Of a stretch of 64,000 bases of DNA, positions 8,603 through 16,701 are shown one piece after another. Below the pieces are notes generated by a model. That model saw only the letters and a list, made by a program, of their open reading frames with translations, was not told the DNA's origin and made no database searches. The stretch lies in NCBI GenBank assembly GCA_019752925.1, contig JAIELP010000003.1:163437-227436 (forward strand), given 5' to 3'. Position numbers and translations under genes: made by a program. The stretch's first letter is position 1. Every line of letters begins with the position of its first letter. Origin of the DNA: a bacterium (GTDB taxonomy: Bacteria > Bdellovibrionota > Bdellovibrionia > Bdellovibrionales > Bdellovibrionaceae).

Positions 8603-9973
8603 TTATAAATTAAAATCGTATTTAGCAATAACCTGGCGCCGATAAGCAAAGATTTTATTAACGTCCTTCTCGACAAAAGCCCCAACAACGAGATTGCCTA
8701 TATCAGAAAGAGGCACTTTATAACGGACCTCATCAATCATAAGTGTACCATTTTTAACTTTTTTAAACTTATGAGTGTGACTCCAGTGTTTGTATGGACC
8801 CTTAAGTTGCGTATCAACAAATTGAACCGGACGGTCCCATTGGTCAATTAAAGTTCTCCAGCGTATAGGAACGCCGCGAATTTTTAATTTATAATCAATT
8901 AATGTGCCGAGCTCTACTCGCGCCGTAGACATTTTTTCTGTATGAAAATTTAAAATGGCCGGAGTTATTTTTTCCAGATTTTCATGATTGGAAAAAAAAT
9001 CAAATATTTTATCGATTTCATAGGGAATAAACTGTTCAGCATAAAAAACACTGTTTCCTTCTTCGTAAAGCTTCAGCTCGTGTTCTAAAAATGAAATCAG
9101 ATTTTCATCTTCGAACTTAAAGCCTAACTGATTCAGTTTAAATGGATTCATTTTTGCCGACCCCAGAACCAGTTCTGACATTTCACCTAATATAATTTTT
9201 AAAGCGAAACTCGGTACACGTGGCAAAGATATAACACGAAGCTTCTCACATAAAGCTTTTGTGAATTCCCTATTGTTTACTGGGGCATTATTACATGCAT
9301 TGAGCACACCGCTATATTGCGGATTTTTTATAGCTTCAATTAGTACACGCGTTAAATCGTTTAAGCTGATGTAGCTCATCCACTGCGTGCCGCATCCAAG
9401 AACGGCTCCGAGATTTCGCTGAAAAATTGAAATTAATTTTCGCAGAGCTCCACCTTTTTTAGACAAAACCACACCTAAACGCAAAATAACAAGGCGCTGT
9501 TCAGGATTTTTTTTCTGGTGATCGACATATACGGCTTCCCAAGCTTTACAAACTTCAGCCAAAAAGCCCAATCCTGCTGCTGAGGTTTCACTAAGTTCTT
9601 CGTTACCGCGCTCGCCATAATAACCCTGCGCTGAAGCTGTAATAATTGTTTTTACGCTATTTGGACAATTGATTAATAAATTTGTTGATGTTTGAACACG
9701 CGAATCAAAAATTTGTTTTTTCTTTTTAGCAGTCCAGCGGCCATCAATACTGTCGCCTGCTAAATTTATAATAACATCAACGCCATTATAATAATCAGAT
9801 TTGAGTGGAGTTGTGTTGAGATCCCATTCAATAATTTCAGCATGAAATGGCAAGTTTTCCTGCGCTTTATTTTTACTACGCGTTACGACCAAAATCGAAT
9901 GTCCCATTTCGTTTAGCTTTTGTCCCAATTCGGAACCGATAAGTCCTGTAGCACCAGTCATTAATATTTTCAT
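8603..9973 (-). CDS. TIGR01777-type NAD(P)-dependent epimerase fused to a SRPBCC domain
   Basis: 456 residues. The first 300 form an SDR-type Rossmann domain with GATGLIGSELG at 7-17, similar to the YfcH/SDR39U1 group whose natural substrate is not established. From about residue 305 a second domain begins (VFYAEQFIPYEIDKIFDFF, later KGPYKHWSHTHKF) with the helix-grip pattern of SRPBCC/polyketide-cyclase-like lipid or ligand binders. Standalone versions of both parts are known to be near each other in other bacteria, so the fusion suggests the SRPBCC part presents a hydrophobic ligand to the reductase. The start is an ATG just before a divergent gene. Confidence 0.85.
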   Translation of the reverse strand: MKILMTGATGLIGSELGQKLNEMGHSILVVTRSKNKAQENLPFHAEIIEWDLNTTPLKSDYYNGVDVIINLAGDSIDGRWTAKKKKQIFDSRVQTSTNLLINCPNSVKTIITASAQGYYGERGNEELSETSAAGLGFLAEVCKAWEAVYVDHQKKNPEQRLVILRLGVVLSKKGGALRKLISIFQRNLGAVLGCGTQWMSYISLNDLTRVLIEAIKNPQYSGVLNACNNAPVNNREFTKALCEKLRVISLPRVPSFALKIILGEMSELVLGSAKMNPFKLNQLGFKFEDENLISFLEHELKLYEEGNSVFYAEQFIPYEIDKIFDFFSNHENLEKITPAILNFHTEKMSTARVELGTLIDYKLKIRGVPIRWRTLIDQWDRPVQFVDTQLKGPYKHWSHTHKFKKVKNGTLMIDEVRYKVPLSDIGNLVVGAFVEKDVNKIFAYRRQVIAKYDFNL

Positions 9974-10016
9974 AATATGATAGAATAATAGCTTAGGTTA
10001 GATTACTATTCAATAC

Positions 10017-11372
10017 ATGCCCCCAAACGAATCAGACAAGAAACTCAGTCAGATTAAGAGCTCAGTATTTTCTAGAAGTTTGAGTTTGGCCAAGCTTGGT
10101 CTAGGTGCGGGCATCAAATACGCATCTACTAAAATTACCAACAGCTCTTTAGATGATTTTATTAACTCGCAAGCGCTGCATATTACGAAAGAATTCGGGG
10201 AACTCAAGGGCAGCTTAATGAAAGCCGGTCAGATGCTCTCCATGTACGGCGAGCATTTTTTACCTCCAGAAGCCAATAAAGCTCTTAAAACTCTACAAGC
10301 AGATTCGCCGCCTATTGCCTGGACTGTTATGAAAAAGCATCTCGAAGATTATCTGGAGTCTTCATTAATTGACGAACTGGATATCAACCCTGACTCGATC
10401 GGTAGCGCATCTATGGGGCAAGTTCACTTAGCTATAGTTAAATCTACTGGCGAAAAATTGGCGTTAAAAATCCAATACCCCGACGTAGACAAAGCGATAG
10501 ATTCTGATGTGGCCGCGTTAAAAAAAATATTATCAATTTCTAAAATACTCCCAAAAGGAATTGATTTAACGAATGTATTTGAAGAAATCAAAACCATGCT
10601 CCGACAGGAGCTCGACTATACTCTAGAAGCAAAGCAGACTTACATGTATGGCGAATTGGTTGGTCAAGATCCGCGCTTTATTGTACCAAAGGTTTTTGAA
10701 CGTTATTCAAATTCAAAAGTTTTAGCCACTGAATACATAGAGGGTTTAAAAGCCGACCACAGCCTAGTACAAAACCTTTCACAGCAAAGACGTAATAAAC
10801 TTTCTGAAAATTTTATCGATCTTTATTTTAAAGAAATTTTTGAGTGGAATTTTGTACAAACAGATCCTCACTTAGGTAATTACAAAATTCAGATAGATTC
10901 TGTGGGTAATGACCGCCTAGTGCTTTTAGATTTCGGAGCCACTAAAAAATTTGATTCGCAATTTATTACTTATTATAAACAAATGATTAAAGCCTCAATT
11001 GTTCACGATGAAACACTGTTTATGGCAGGAGCTCGTGGACTGGGTTTCATAATTGACGACGATCAGGCCGATTATATAACTGCATTTAAAACATTCTGTT
11101 ACGAAACCGTTGAGCCTTTCTGGGCTCCGGAAGATGCACGCAATAGTCAGCAAAAAATAGCACCTGATGGCACTTACCACTGGAAAACTAATGACCTGCC
11201 TAACCGTGTAGTAAAAAAAGCAATTCAGTTTAAAAACTTTGATCTGCGCTCCCCACCTCAGGATATTTTATTTTTAGACCGAAAAACCGGCGGAGTTTTT
11301 ATTTTCTTATCAGTGCTCGGTGCTCATATCAATGCGCGAAAAATAATTGATCCTTATTTAAATAACGTCTAA
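10017..11372 (+). CDS. ABC1/UbiB-family atypical kinase-like protein
   Basis: 451 residues of the AarF/UbiB/ADCK family. The family-specific KxGQ segment is present (GSLMKAGQMLSM), followed by the altered nucleotide loop GSASMGQVH, an ion-pair lysine region (LALKIQYP), the catalytic loop TDPHLGNY and the metal-binding DFG (LLDFGATKK). UbiB-like proteins are membrane-associated ATPases needed for ubiquinone synthesis. This one is shorter and lacks an obvious C-terminal membrane pair, so a different lipid-related role is possible. It precedes ctaA by 9 bp, linking it to aerobic respiration. No strong ribosome site precedes the ATG. Confidence 0.85.
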   Translation: MPPNESDKKLSQIKSSVFSRSLSLAKLGLGAGIKYASTKITNSSLDDFINSQALHITKEFGELKGSLMKAGQMLSMYGEHFLPPEANKALKTLQADSPPIAWTVMKKHLEDYLESSLIDELDINPDSIGSASMGQVHLAIVKSTGEKLALKIQYPDVDKAIDSDVAALKKILSISKILPKGIDLTNVFEEIKTMLRQELDYTLEAKQTYMYGELVGQDPRFIVPKVFERYSNSKVLATEYIEGLKADHSLVQNLSQQRRNKLSENFIDLYFKEIFEWNFVQTDPHLGNYKIQIDSVGNDRLVLLDFGATKKFDSQFITYYKQMIKASIVHDETLFMAGARGLGFIIDDDQADYITAFKTFCYETVEPFWAPEDARNSQQKIAPDGTYHWKTNDLPNRVVKKAIQFKNFDLRSPPQDILFLDRKTGGVFIFLSVLGAHINARKIIDPYLNNV

Positions 11373-11381
11373 GCTCTAGGC

Positions 11382-12260
11382 ATGAATTCAAACACACAAG
11401 CACCTAGTCAAAACAGCAAATGGGCCTCTTTTTTATATTTCTTGTGGGTCTATACGCTTTTGGTTATTTTATGGGGAGCTTGGGTGCGAATCTCCCATTC
11501 CGGCGATGGCTGCGGCGATCACTGGCCACTTTGTGATGGTGAGTTTATTCCAGACTTTACAGACAAAAAAACCTGGGTTGAATTCTCGCACCGAATGATG
11601 AGTGGCCTATATGGCTTAATTGTTATTTATATTTTTTTTAAGTTTAGAAAAAATGCATCCGCCCTTCTTCGAAAACTTAATTGGTTGCTCTTAACTTTTA
11701 TGACTTCCGAGGCTTTACTTGGCGCCGCCTTAGTTAAAGGTAAATTGGTTACGGTGGATGATTCGTTCTTAAGACTATTCGTCATGTCTTTACATCAAAT
11801 AAATAGTTTTATGTTAACCGGCGTAACTTATCTGTTTTATTTAAGCCTTAAGCGCAGCGATCAGTCTATCAAAATACGCTATCCTTGGTTACTATTATTG
11901 TTTGTGTGTTTACCATTAACAGGAGCCATAGCTTCACTTTCTACAACTTTGTTTCCGAGCATTTCATTATGGCAGGGAATTCTGCAGGATTTCTCCACCA
12001 ACAACCATTTATTTGTAAAACTCCGTATTATACATCCGGCTTTAGCTACTTTAATTTCCTGTAGTTTTATTGCGTGGTGTTTTTCGAAAAACATGAACAG
12101 ACTGGCTTTTGAATTTATGGCAACAGCCATGATCGGAGTTATCACTTTACTGACACTTTCACCGCTGTACTTAAAACTGGCGCACTTATTAATTGCACAC
12201 GCACTGTGGGCCCGTTTAATTTATACGTTGGTGAGTTTACCGGATTCCAACAAGCGGTAA
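11382..12260 (+). CDS. ctaA: Haem A synthase (CtaA/COX15 family)
   Basis: 292 residues with about eight transmembrane helices in two similar halves. The N-terminus has the family motif WGAWVRISHSGDGCGDHWP. Putative haem ligands are visible in EFSHRMMSG, SLHQINSF, IIHPALA and LLIAHALWA. CtaA oxidises the C8 methyl of haem O to give haem A for cytochrome c oxidase, so the organism probably respires oxygen with an aa3-type oxidase. It follows a UbiB-like gene in an apparent operon and its 3' end overlaps the convergent LON-domain gene by 40 bp. Confidence 0.92.
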   Translation: MNSNTQAPSQNSKWASFLYFLWVYTLLVILWGAWVRISHSGDGCGDHWPLCDGEFIPDFTDKKTWVEFSHRMMSGLYGLIVIYIFFKFRKNASALLRKLNWLLLTFMTSEALLGAALVKGKLVTVDDSFLRLFVMSLHQINSFMLTGVTYLFYLSLKRSDQSIKIRYPWLLLLFVCLPLTGAIASLSTTLFPSISLWQGILQDFSTNNHLFVKLRIIHPALATLISCSFIAWCFSKNMNRLAFEFMATAMIGVITLLTLSPLYLKLAHLLIAHALWARLIYTLVSLPDSNKR

Positions 12261-12844
12261 AGAAATTTAATTTGCTCGTTAAGAGAAGTGATTTCCATCA
12301 TTTCGTATTGCAAGTCATAATCATATATTAGGTAGGCTGAAAAAGCCCCGATCACTTCTTGAGGCCCTTTCAGACTTTTAATAAAAGTTTCACGTTGTAA
12401 TGGGTCTGATATATGACTGGTTACCCAACGAACCAAGACCTCACTAAGCGCTACGTACTTAGCCCGCAAATTTTCATCGAGTATCTTGTCCTCATTAACT
12501 ACTGTACCTTCCATGCTAGAAACCAGATCTTCAGTTTTAATTGTATTTAGATTCAACTGAGCCTTTCCTTGCCCAGCCATAAAAACCAGCATGGTGCCGT
12601 CTGCACGACGCTCAATAACTTGCGGAACTGCAAAACCGGCAACCGGTCTGATTTCATGAGAGCCCTCAGGAACAAAACAAAGCGCTATTGGTATACCTAA
12701 TTGAATGGATTGATTCACCATTTCTACATATCGGGGCTCAAATATATTAAGAGGTTTCGTCGTATTCGGAAACAGATTGATATTCGTTAAAGGGAATATA
12801 TAGAACTTCTTTGTATCTGTAGACAAGCTTGTAGCCCCTCTCAT
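12221..12844 (-). CDS. Standalone LON N-terminal (substrate-binding) domain protein
   Basis: 207 residues with the LON/PUA-like substrate domain: FPLTNINLFPNTTKPLNIFEPRYVEM matches the opening strand-helix pattern at about residues 17-42 (LFP, then the IFEPRY box). There is no AAA+ or protease part, so it is not a Lon protease. Similar lone LON-domain proteins are common in bacteria and may bind misfolded or regulatory proteins, but their role is unsettled. The gene is divergent from the DCC protein at 12865, with a gap of only about 20 bp, so their promoters must overlap or lie in neighbouring genes. Confidence 0.85.
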   Translation of the reverse strand: MRGATSLSTDTKKFYIFPLTNINLFPNTTKPLNIFEPRYVEMVNQSIQLGIPIALCFVPEGSHEIRPVAGFAVPQVIERRADGTMLVFMAGQGKAQLNLNTIKTEDLVSSMEGTVVNEDKILDENLRAKYVALSEVLVRWVTSHISDPLQRETFIKSLKGPQEVIGAFSAYLIYDYDLQYEMMEITSLNEQIKFLYRLLESGKLTNV

Positions 12845-12864
12845 TATTAGTGTATTATATTTGT

Positions 12865-13254
12865 ATGCAAAGAATCATCTTTTTTGATGGAATGTGTTTA
12901 TTATGTAATGGTTTTATCAACTATGTGTTTAATAATGATAAAAACAGATATTTTAAATATGCTTCTTTACAGTCCAAATCAGCCGCTAAAATGCTTTCCC
13001 CGGTCGACTTGAGTCTAGATACAGTCATTTATATCGAAGATAATCAAACCTATAAACAGTCTACGGCGGTATTAAGAATTATGTTTCATTTAGGTGGAAT
13101 ATGGTCAATTTTATCGGTGATCTTTGCCGTAATTCCAACCCCCATTCGAGATTTTTTTTATAAACTAGTCGCCAGAAGCCGCTACAGCATTTTTGGAAAA
13201 TCAGACATCTGCAGACTACCCAGCACAGAAGAAAAAGCATACTTTCTGGATTGA
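12865..13254 (+). CDS. DCC-family thiol-disulfide oxidoreductase-like protein (DUF393)
   Basis: Start taken as ATG 12865; a GTG at 12850 would add five residues. The 129-residue protein has the signature FDGMCLLCNGF with C11-x2-C14, followed by FKYASLQS, which is the DCC/DUF393 pattern (DxxCxxC). The family is predicted to be thioredoxin-like and to act in thiol-disulfide exchange, but no member here is biochemically defined by context. The middle hydrophobic segment (about residues 73-95) may contact the membrane. Confidence 0.85.
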   Translation: MQRIIFFDGMCLLCNGFINYVFNNDKNRYFKYASLQSKSAAKMLSPVDLSLDTVIYIEDNQTYKQSTAVLRIMFHLGGIWSILSVIFAVIPTPIRDFFYKLVARSRYSIFGKSDICRLPSTEEKAYFLD

Positions 13255-13262
13255 TACTCCGG

Positions 13263-13685
13263 CTACTTTAATAATGAAATAAAGAACTTATCTCCCTCAG
13301 TTAAATTGATTCTTTCAATTTGAGAAACGCTATACCATCCAGTTTGATCATGATCGATCAATACAAATTTTGGCTCATGATCCACCTCTACGCCCCAGAG
13401 GTATATTTTAATATTCCGTTTAGGATAACTGTGTAAATGTGCGCCAATAAATTTAAGACTGTGGGGTTTTAAATCAAACTGCAGCTCTTCCATAATTTCA
13501 CGTTCCAGAGCCTGAGCTTGAGTTTCTCCGGCCTCTATTTTTCCACCAGGAAACTCCCAGTCACCTGCACCGGATTCAGCTGGACCTCTCCTGGCTAGCA
13601 TGTACTTTGAGGTAACTGTGTTATGCATAGCTAGGGCCACAACCTCAATTAATTCATTATTTTTTATATTCTCACTAGCTGACAT
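13263..13685 (-). CDS. Nudix hydrolase, MutT-like
   Basis: The start is set at ATG 13685 (MSASEN), giving 140 residues; a TTG at 13724 would add a 13-residue tail of doubtful value. The Nudix box lies at about 47-68 (GGKIEAGETQ, then REIMEEL), matching Gx5Ex7REUxEExGU. The preceding DWEFPGG and the two-strand insertion resemble MutT-type enzymes that clean 8-oxo-dGTP or related nucleotides. Later residues DHDQTGWY fit the same group. It is convergent to the DCC gene with an 8 bp gap. The specific substrate is not evident. Confidence 0.88.
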   Translation of the reverse strand: MSASENIKNNELIEVVALAMHNTVTSKYMLARRGPAESGAGDWEFPGGKIEAGETQAQALEREIMEELQFDLKPHSLKFIGAHLHSYPKRNIKIYLWGVEVDHEPKFVLIDHDQTGWYSVSQIERINLTEGDKFFISLLK

Positions 13686-13757
13686 GGAATTACTTTGATA
13701 TCTTATTAAGATGAATGCAATCAATAACTTAGCTACTATTCAAGGGACTCCACTTAA

Positions 13758-15398
13758 ATGCTAGATTTTCAAAACTCTTACCTGATTATTTTATTGGCTG
13801 GCGTATGCTTTTTCTTATATGGAAGCGCAATGGCCTTAAGCAGTCTTGAAAAATTAATGGCCAGTAAAATCACTGCACTGATGAATAAGGTTTCATCGTC
13901 ACAGTTTTTATCAATTGGGGTTGGTATAGGCTTAACTACCCTATTACAAAGCTCGGGCGCAGTTACATCCATGCTGGTAGGACTTGGTCGCGCTCGCGTT
14001 ATTAAACTCCCGCAGGTAATGGGCATCATCATTGGTACAGCAATTGGGTCCACCCTCACCGTACAATTAATTTCCTTTGATTTATCTGCCTATGCATTAC
14101 CAGTATTTACCCTTGGTTTTGCCATTTTCTTTTTCACAAAAAAACCGGCAATTAAAAATTTAGCTACGGTGCTTATGGGGTTTTCGTTGATATTCGTTGG
14201 ACTTAAAATGATTTCAACTAGTTCACACTACTTTTCTCAGTTAGATATTTTAGTGGATTTTTTCCAAGCTCTACGTAATAACTCTTTTTACTCTTTTTTT
14301 GCAGCTGTTGTGTTTTGCGCCTTTGTACAAAGTAGTGCCATCACGATAGGTTTAGCAATGAGCTTAGCTGGAGCTGGTGTTATCCCTGTACATGATGCTA
14401 TTTTATGGGTTTACGGAGCTAATATAGGCACTACTTCGGTAGCTATTATGGCTTCTGTCGGCAGCAACTACATTGGTAAACAAGTGGCCTGGGCGCACTT
14501 CTTTTATAAGACCATTAGCGTTGTGCTATTTTATCCATTTACTGCGTATTTTTTATCGGGCATCGAACTTTTCGACAGCACTCCAAGCCGTTTAATAGCT
14601 AATATGCATTTTTTCTTTAACGTTGCATCGGCTTTAATTTTTCTTCCTTTTATAAAAAAAGGTGCCGAACTTATTGAAAAAATGTTTCCAAAGAGCGCCG
14701 CCGATGAGTTCGGAGCCGAGTTTTTAACAATGGACACCTATCAAAATTCCTCTTTAGCCATTTCATACGCCCAACGCGAAATTATGCGCATGGCTGACAT
14801 TGTGCTGAATATGATAAAGGATTCGGTGCATCTCTTTGAAACTGAAGATCCTGTGCTCGTACAGTCCATTAAAGACCGCGATAACCAAGTGGATTTCTTA
14901 TACCGCGAAATTAAAATGTTTCTTTTGGATCACGCAAATAAAAGCAATACGGTTGTACATCAAAACATTATGAATATGATTATGTTCATAAGCGATTTAG
15001 AACGTGCTGCTGATTCTATCGACATCAACATCCGCACGCTAGCAATCAAAAAACATGCTTTAAAATTGGAATTTTCAACACAAGGTCTAATAGAAATTCA
15101 GGCTATGCATGCGCAAGTTGTAAAAGTGGCCTCAATGGGAATTAATGCCTACGACAACACACAGATGTGTGAAATCGCTATTCAATTAAAACGCGAATTA
15201 GCCAAGCTTGAAATCAGTTACCGCGAAAATCACATTTCTCGCTTAAATCAAGGTTTGCGTGAAACTATTAACACAAGCTCTATACATCTGGATTTGTTAA
15301 GTGAGTACCGACGTATTGCAAGTTTGCTTTGCAACCACGCCTACGCCACTACAAAAATTAAAGCCGGCGACTCGATTCGTAATACTGAGGAACCTTAG
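13758..15398 (+). CDS. Na/Pi cotransporter family protein with C-terminal PhoU-like domain
   Basis: 546 residues. The membrane half (about 1-310) has two inverted Na/Pi repeats, each with the conserved QSS: LLQSSGAVTSM near residue 64 and FVQSSAITIG near 190. The cytoplasmic half (about 330-546) is helical, with repeated E/D-rich segments typical of PhoU-like domains. Bacterial members (NptA/YjbB-like) couple phosphate movement to sodium, in some cases for export. ATG at 13758 is divergent from the Nudix gene. No Pho-box was identified. Confidence 0.88.
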   Translation: MLDFQNSYLIILLAGVCFFLYGSAMALSSLEKLMASKITALMNKVSSSQFLSIGVGIGLTTLLQSSGAVTSMLVGLGRARVIKLPQVMGIIIGTAIGSTLTVQLISFDLSAYALPVFTLGFAIFFFTKKPAIKNLATVLMGFSLIFVGLKMISTSSHYFSQLDILVDFFQALRNNSFYSFFAAVVFCAFVQSSAITIGLAMSLAGAGVIPVHDAILWVYGANIGTTSVAIMASVGSNYIGKQVAWAHFFYKTISVVLFYPFTAYFLSGIELFDSTPSRLIANMHFFFNVASALIFLPFIKKGAELIEKMFPKSAADEFGAEFLTMDTYQNSSLAISYAQREIMRMADIVLNMIKDSVHLFETEDPVLVQSIKDRDNQVDFLYREIKMFLLDHANKSNTVVHQNIMNMIMFISDLERAADSIDINIRTLAIKKHALKLEFSTQGLIEIQAMHAQVVKVASMGINAYDNTQMCEIAIQLKRELAKLEISYRENHISRLNQGLRETINTSSIHLDLLSEYRRIASLLCNHAYATTKIKAGDSIRNTEEP

Positions 15399-15434
15399 TG
15401 TCGGCACAAGCTTTATCGCAGCTAAAAAGCTAGA

Positions 15435-15983
15435 CTATAACGGCTTAACCTTCTGAGTAGCTTCGATAATCGACATATACTCACTGCTGAATCTTTTCAT
15501 TAATTCTTCGGCAAAAGTTGATGGCGTAATTTTAAAATCACTCAGTGCACAAGTCGGAACCGGAGTTCCAGTATTAGTAATATTAAGTCCCAAGTGAATC
15601 ATTGAAGATACTGCTGAACAAGAAGCTATCGATACACTTAATTTTTTATTTTTATGATAAAGATCGTCACCTTTGCGTACAAACGTATGACCTTTTTCTA
15701 AAAGCAAATTTTGAGTGATTGCCACTAACAAACGCTGCTGAGTAACAGCTGTAGTTAAAGTCTGACCGAAAATCTCAACTATAAAGTGTAACATTTTGTC
15801 AGATTTAATTTCCGCATCAACTACGAAATCTTCAGCATCCACCATGTGCTCTAAACTTACATTGCAAGAACCAACAAATCCTACGATTGAGTCGCCATGT
15901 AACTTATGGTTAACATAAGAGTACAAAGGCTTTAACTGAGATCCGTCGTAATTGATTTGTTTTTTTACAAATTTGTATTTCAT
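15435..15983 (-). CDS. DUF366 family protein
   Basis: 182 residues. The N-terminus (FVKKQINYDGSQLKPLYSY) and the segments FVGSCNV and ASCSAVSSMIHLGLNI resemble the DUF366 family, which I know mainly from archaea and a few bacteria and which has no assigned reaction. It is the last gene of the long minus-strand queuosine/Sec operon, 22 bp after queC. A role linked to queuosine or deazaguanine chemistry is suggested only by this position. The family call is from memory of the pattern and should be treated as probable. Confidence 0.6.
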   Translation of the reverse strand: MKYKFVKKQINYDGSQLKPLYSYVNHKLHGDSIVGFVGSCNVSLEHMVDAEDFVVDAEIKSDKMLHFIVEIFGQTLTTAVTQQRLLVAITQNLLLEKGHTFVRKGDDLYHKNKKLSVSIASCSAVSSMIHLGLNITNTGTPVPTCALSDFKITPSTFAEELMKRFSSEYMSIIEATQKVKPL

Positions 15984-16005
15984 GTGCGGACCTACTTCTT
16001 AATGT

Positions 16006-16701
16006 TTAATATTTTTCAAATAAATGGCGCAGATCAAGACGGCCCACGCGGAAAGCTCGAATTGCACGTTGGCAGGACTCACACTCACCACACCATAAAT
16101 CTTTTGCTTGATAGCAGGGCCAAATTTTTTCAAATGGCACTTTCAGTTTTTTACCAAGCTCTACAATTTCGGATTTTCCCATTGTGATCGTGTAGCACTG
16201 CACATCGACTCCTGTAGCTGTGGAATAAATAAAAGCCTTACGTGTGCTTCTGATAAAGTCGAGGCTGTTGTCTGGAAATGTGGCCGCTTCCTCGCGGTTA
16301 AATCCCGGAACAATAATTTCTGCTCTCATACTTTCAGCATAGCTGGCAGCTACATTTAAAAAAACGCCATTACGGTTTGGAACCCATACAGCTCTGGCTG
16401 TTTCTAAGGATACTTTATCATTATCTATTGATATTTTTTTTCCTGTAGGCACAGCTGCATTTTCTTTTGTTAACGAAGACTGACCTAAATCTTTAAGCCA
16501 CGGAAGCTCTACCACTATGTGCGGAATTTTATGCCCTTCGGCTAAAAATTTAGCGCATTCGATTTCTTTAGCTGCAGCTTTTTGTCCATAATTGAAAGTT
16601 ATTGCTAACTTTACGTTTGTCTCCTGCATAGCCGCGTACAGATTAACTGTAGAATCAAGCCCAGCAGATAATAAAACAATCGAATCTTTTTTTCCGATCA
16701 T
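16006..16701 (-). CDS. queC: 7-cyano-7-deazaguanine synthase QueC
   Basis: 231 residues. The N-terminal PP-loop reads LLSAGLDST at about 9-17, and the C-terminal zinc site has four cysteines (PCYQAK, then CGECESC). QueC uses ATP and ammonia to turn 7-carboxy-7-deazaguanine into preQ0 for queuosine. The gene overlaps recJ by 4 bp, showing translational coupling. Its operon also contains tgt and queA, so three of the queuosine steps are encoded together. QueD, QueE and QueF are not in the window. Confidence 0.93.
   Translation of the reverse strand: MIGKKDSIVLLSAGLDSTVNLYAAMQETNVKLAITFNYGQKAAAKEIECAKFLAEGHKIPHIVVELPWLKDLGQSSLTKENAAVPTGKKISIDNDKVSLETARAVWVPNRNGVFLNVAASYAESMRAEIIVPGFNREEAATFPDNSLDFIRSTRKAFIYSTATGVDVQCYTITMGKSEIVELGKKLKVPFEKIWPCYQAKDLWCGECESCQRAIRAFRVGRLDLRHLFEKY

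Noticed and set aside
13686..13724. Longer N-terminus of the Nudix protein from TTG 13724
   Set aside because: It adds 13 residues without family similarity and has no ribosome site; ATG 13685 is preferred.
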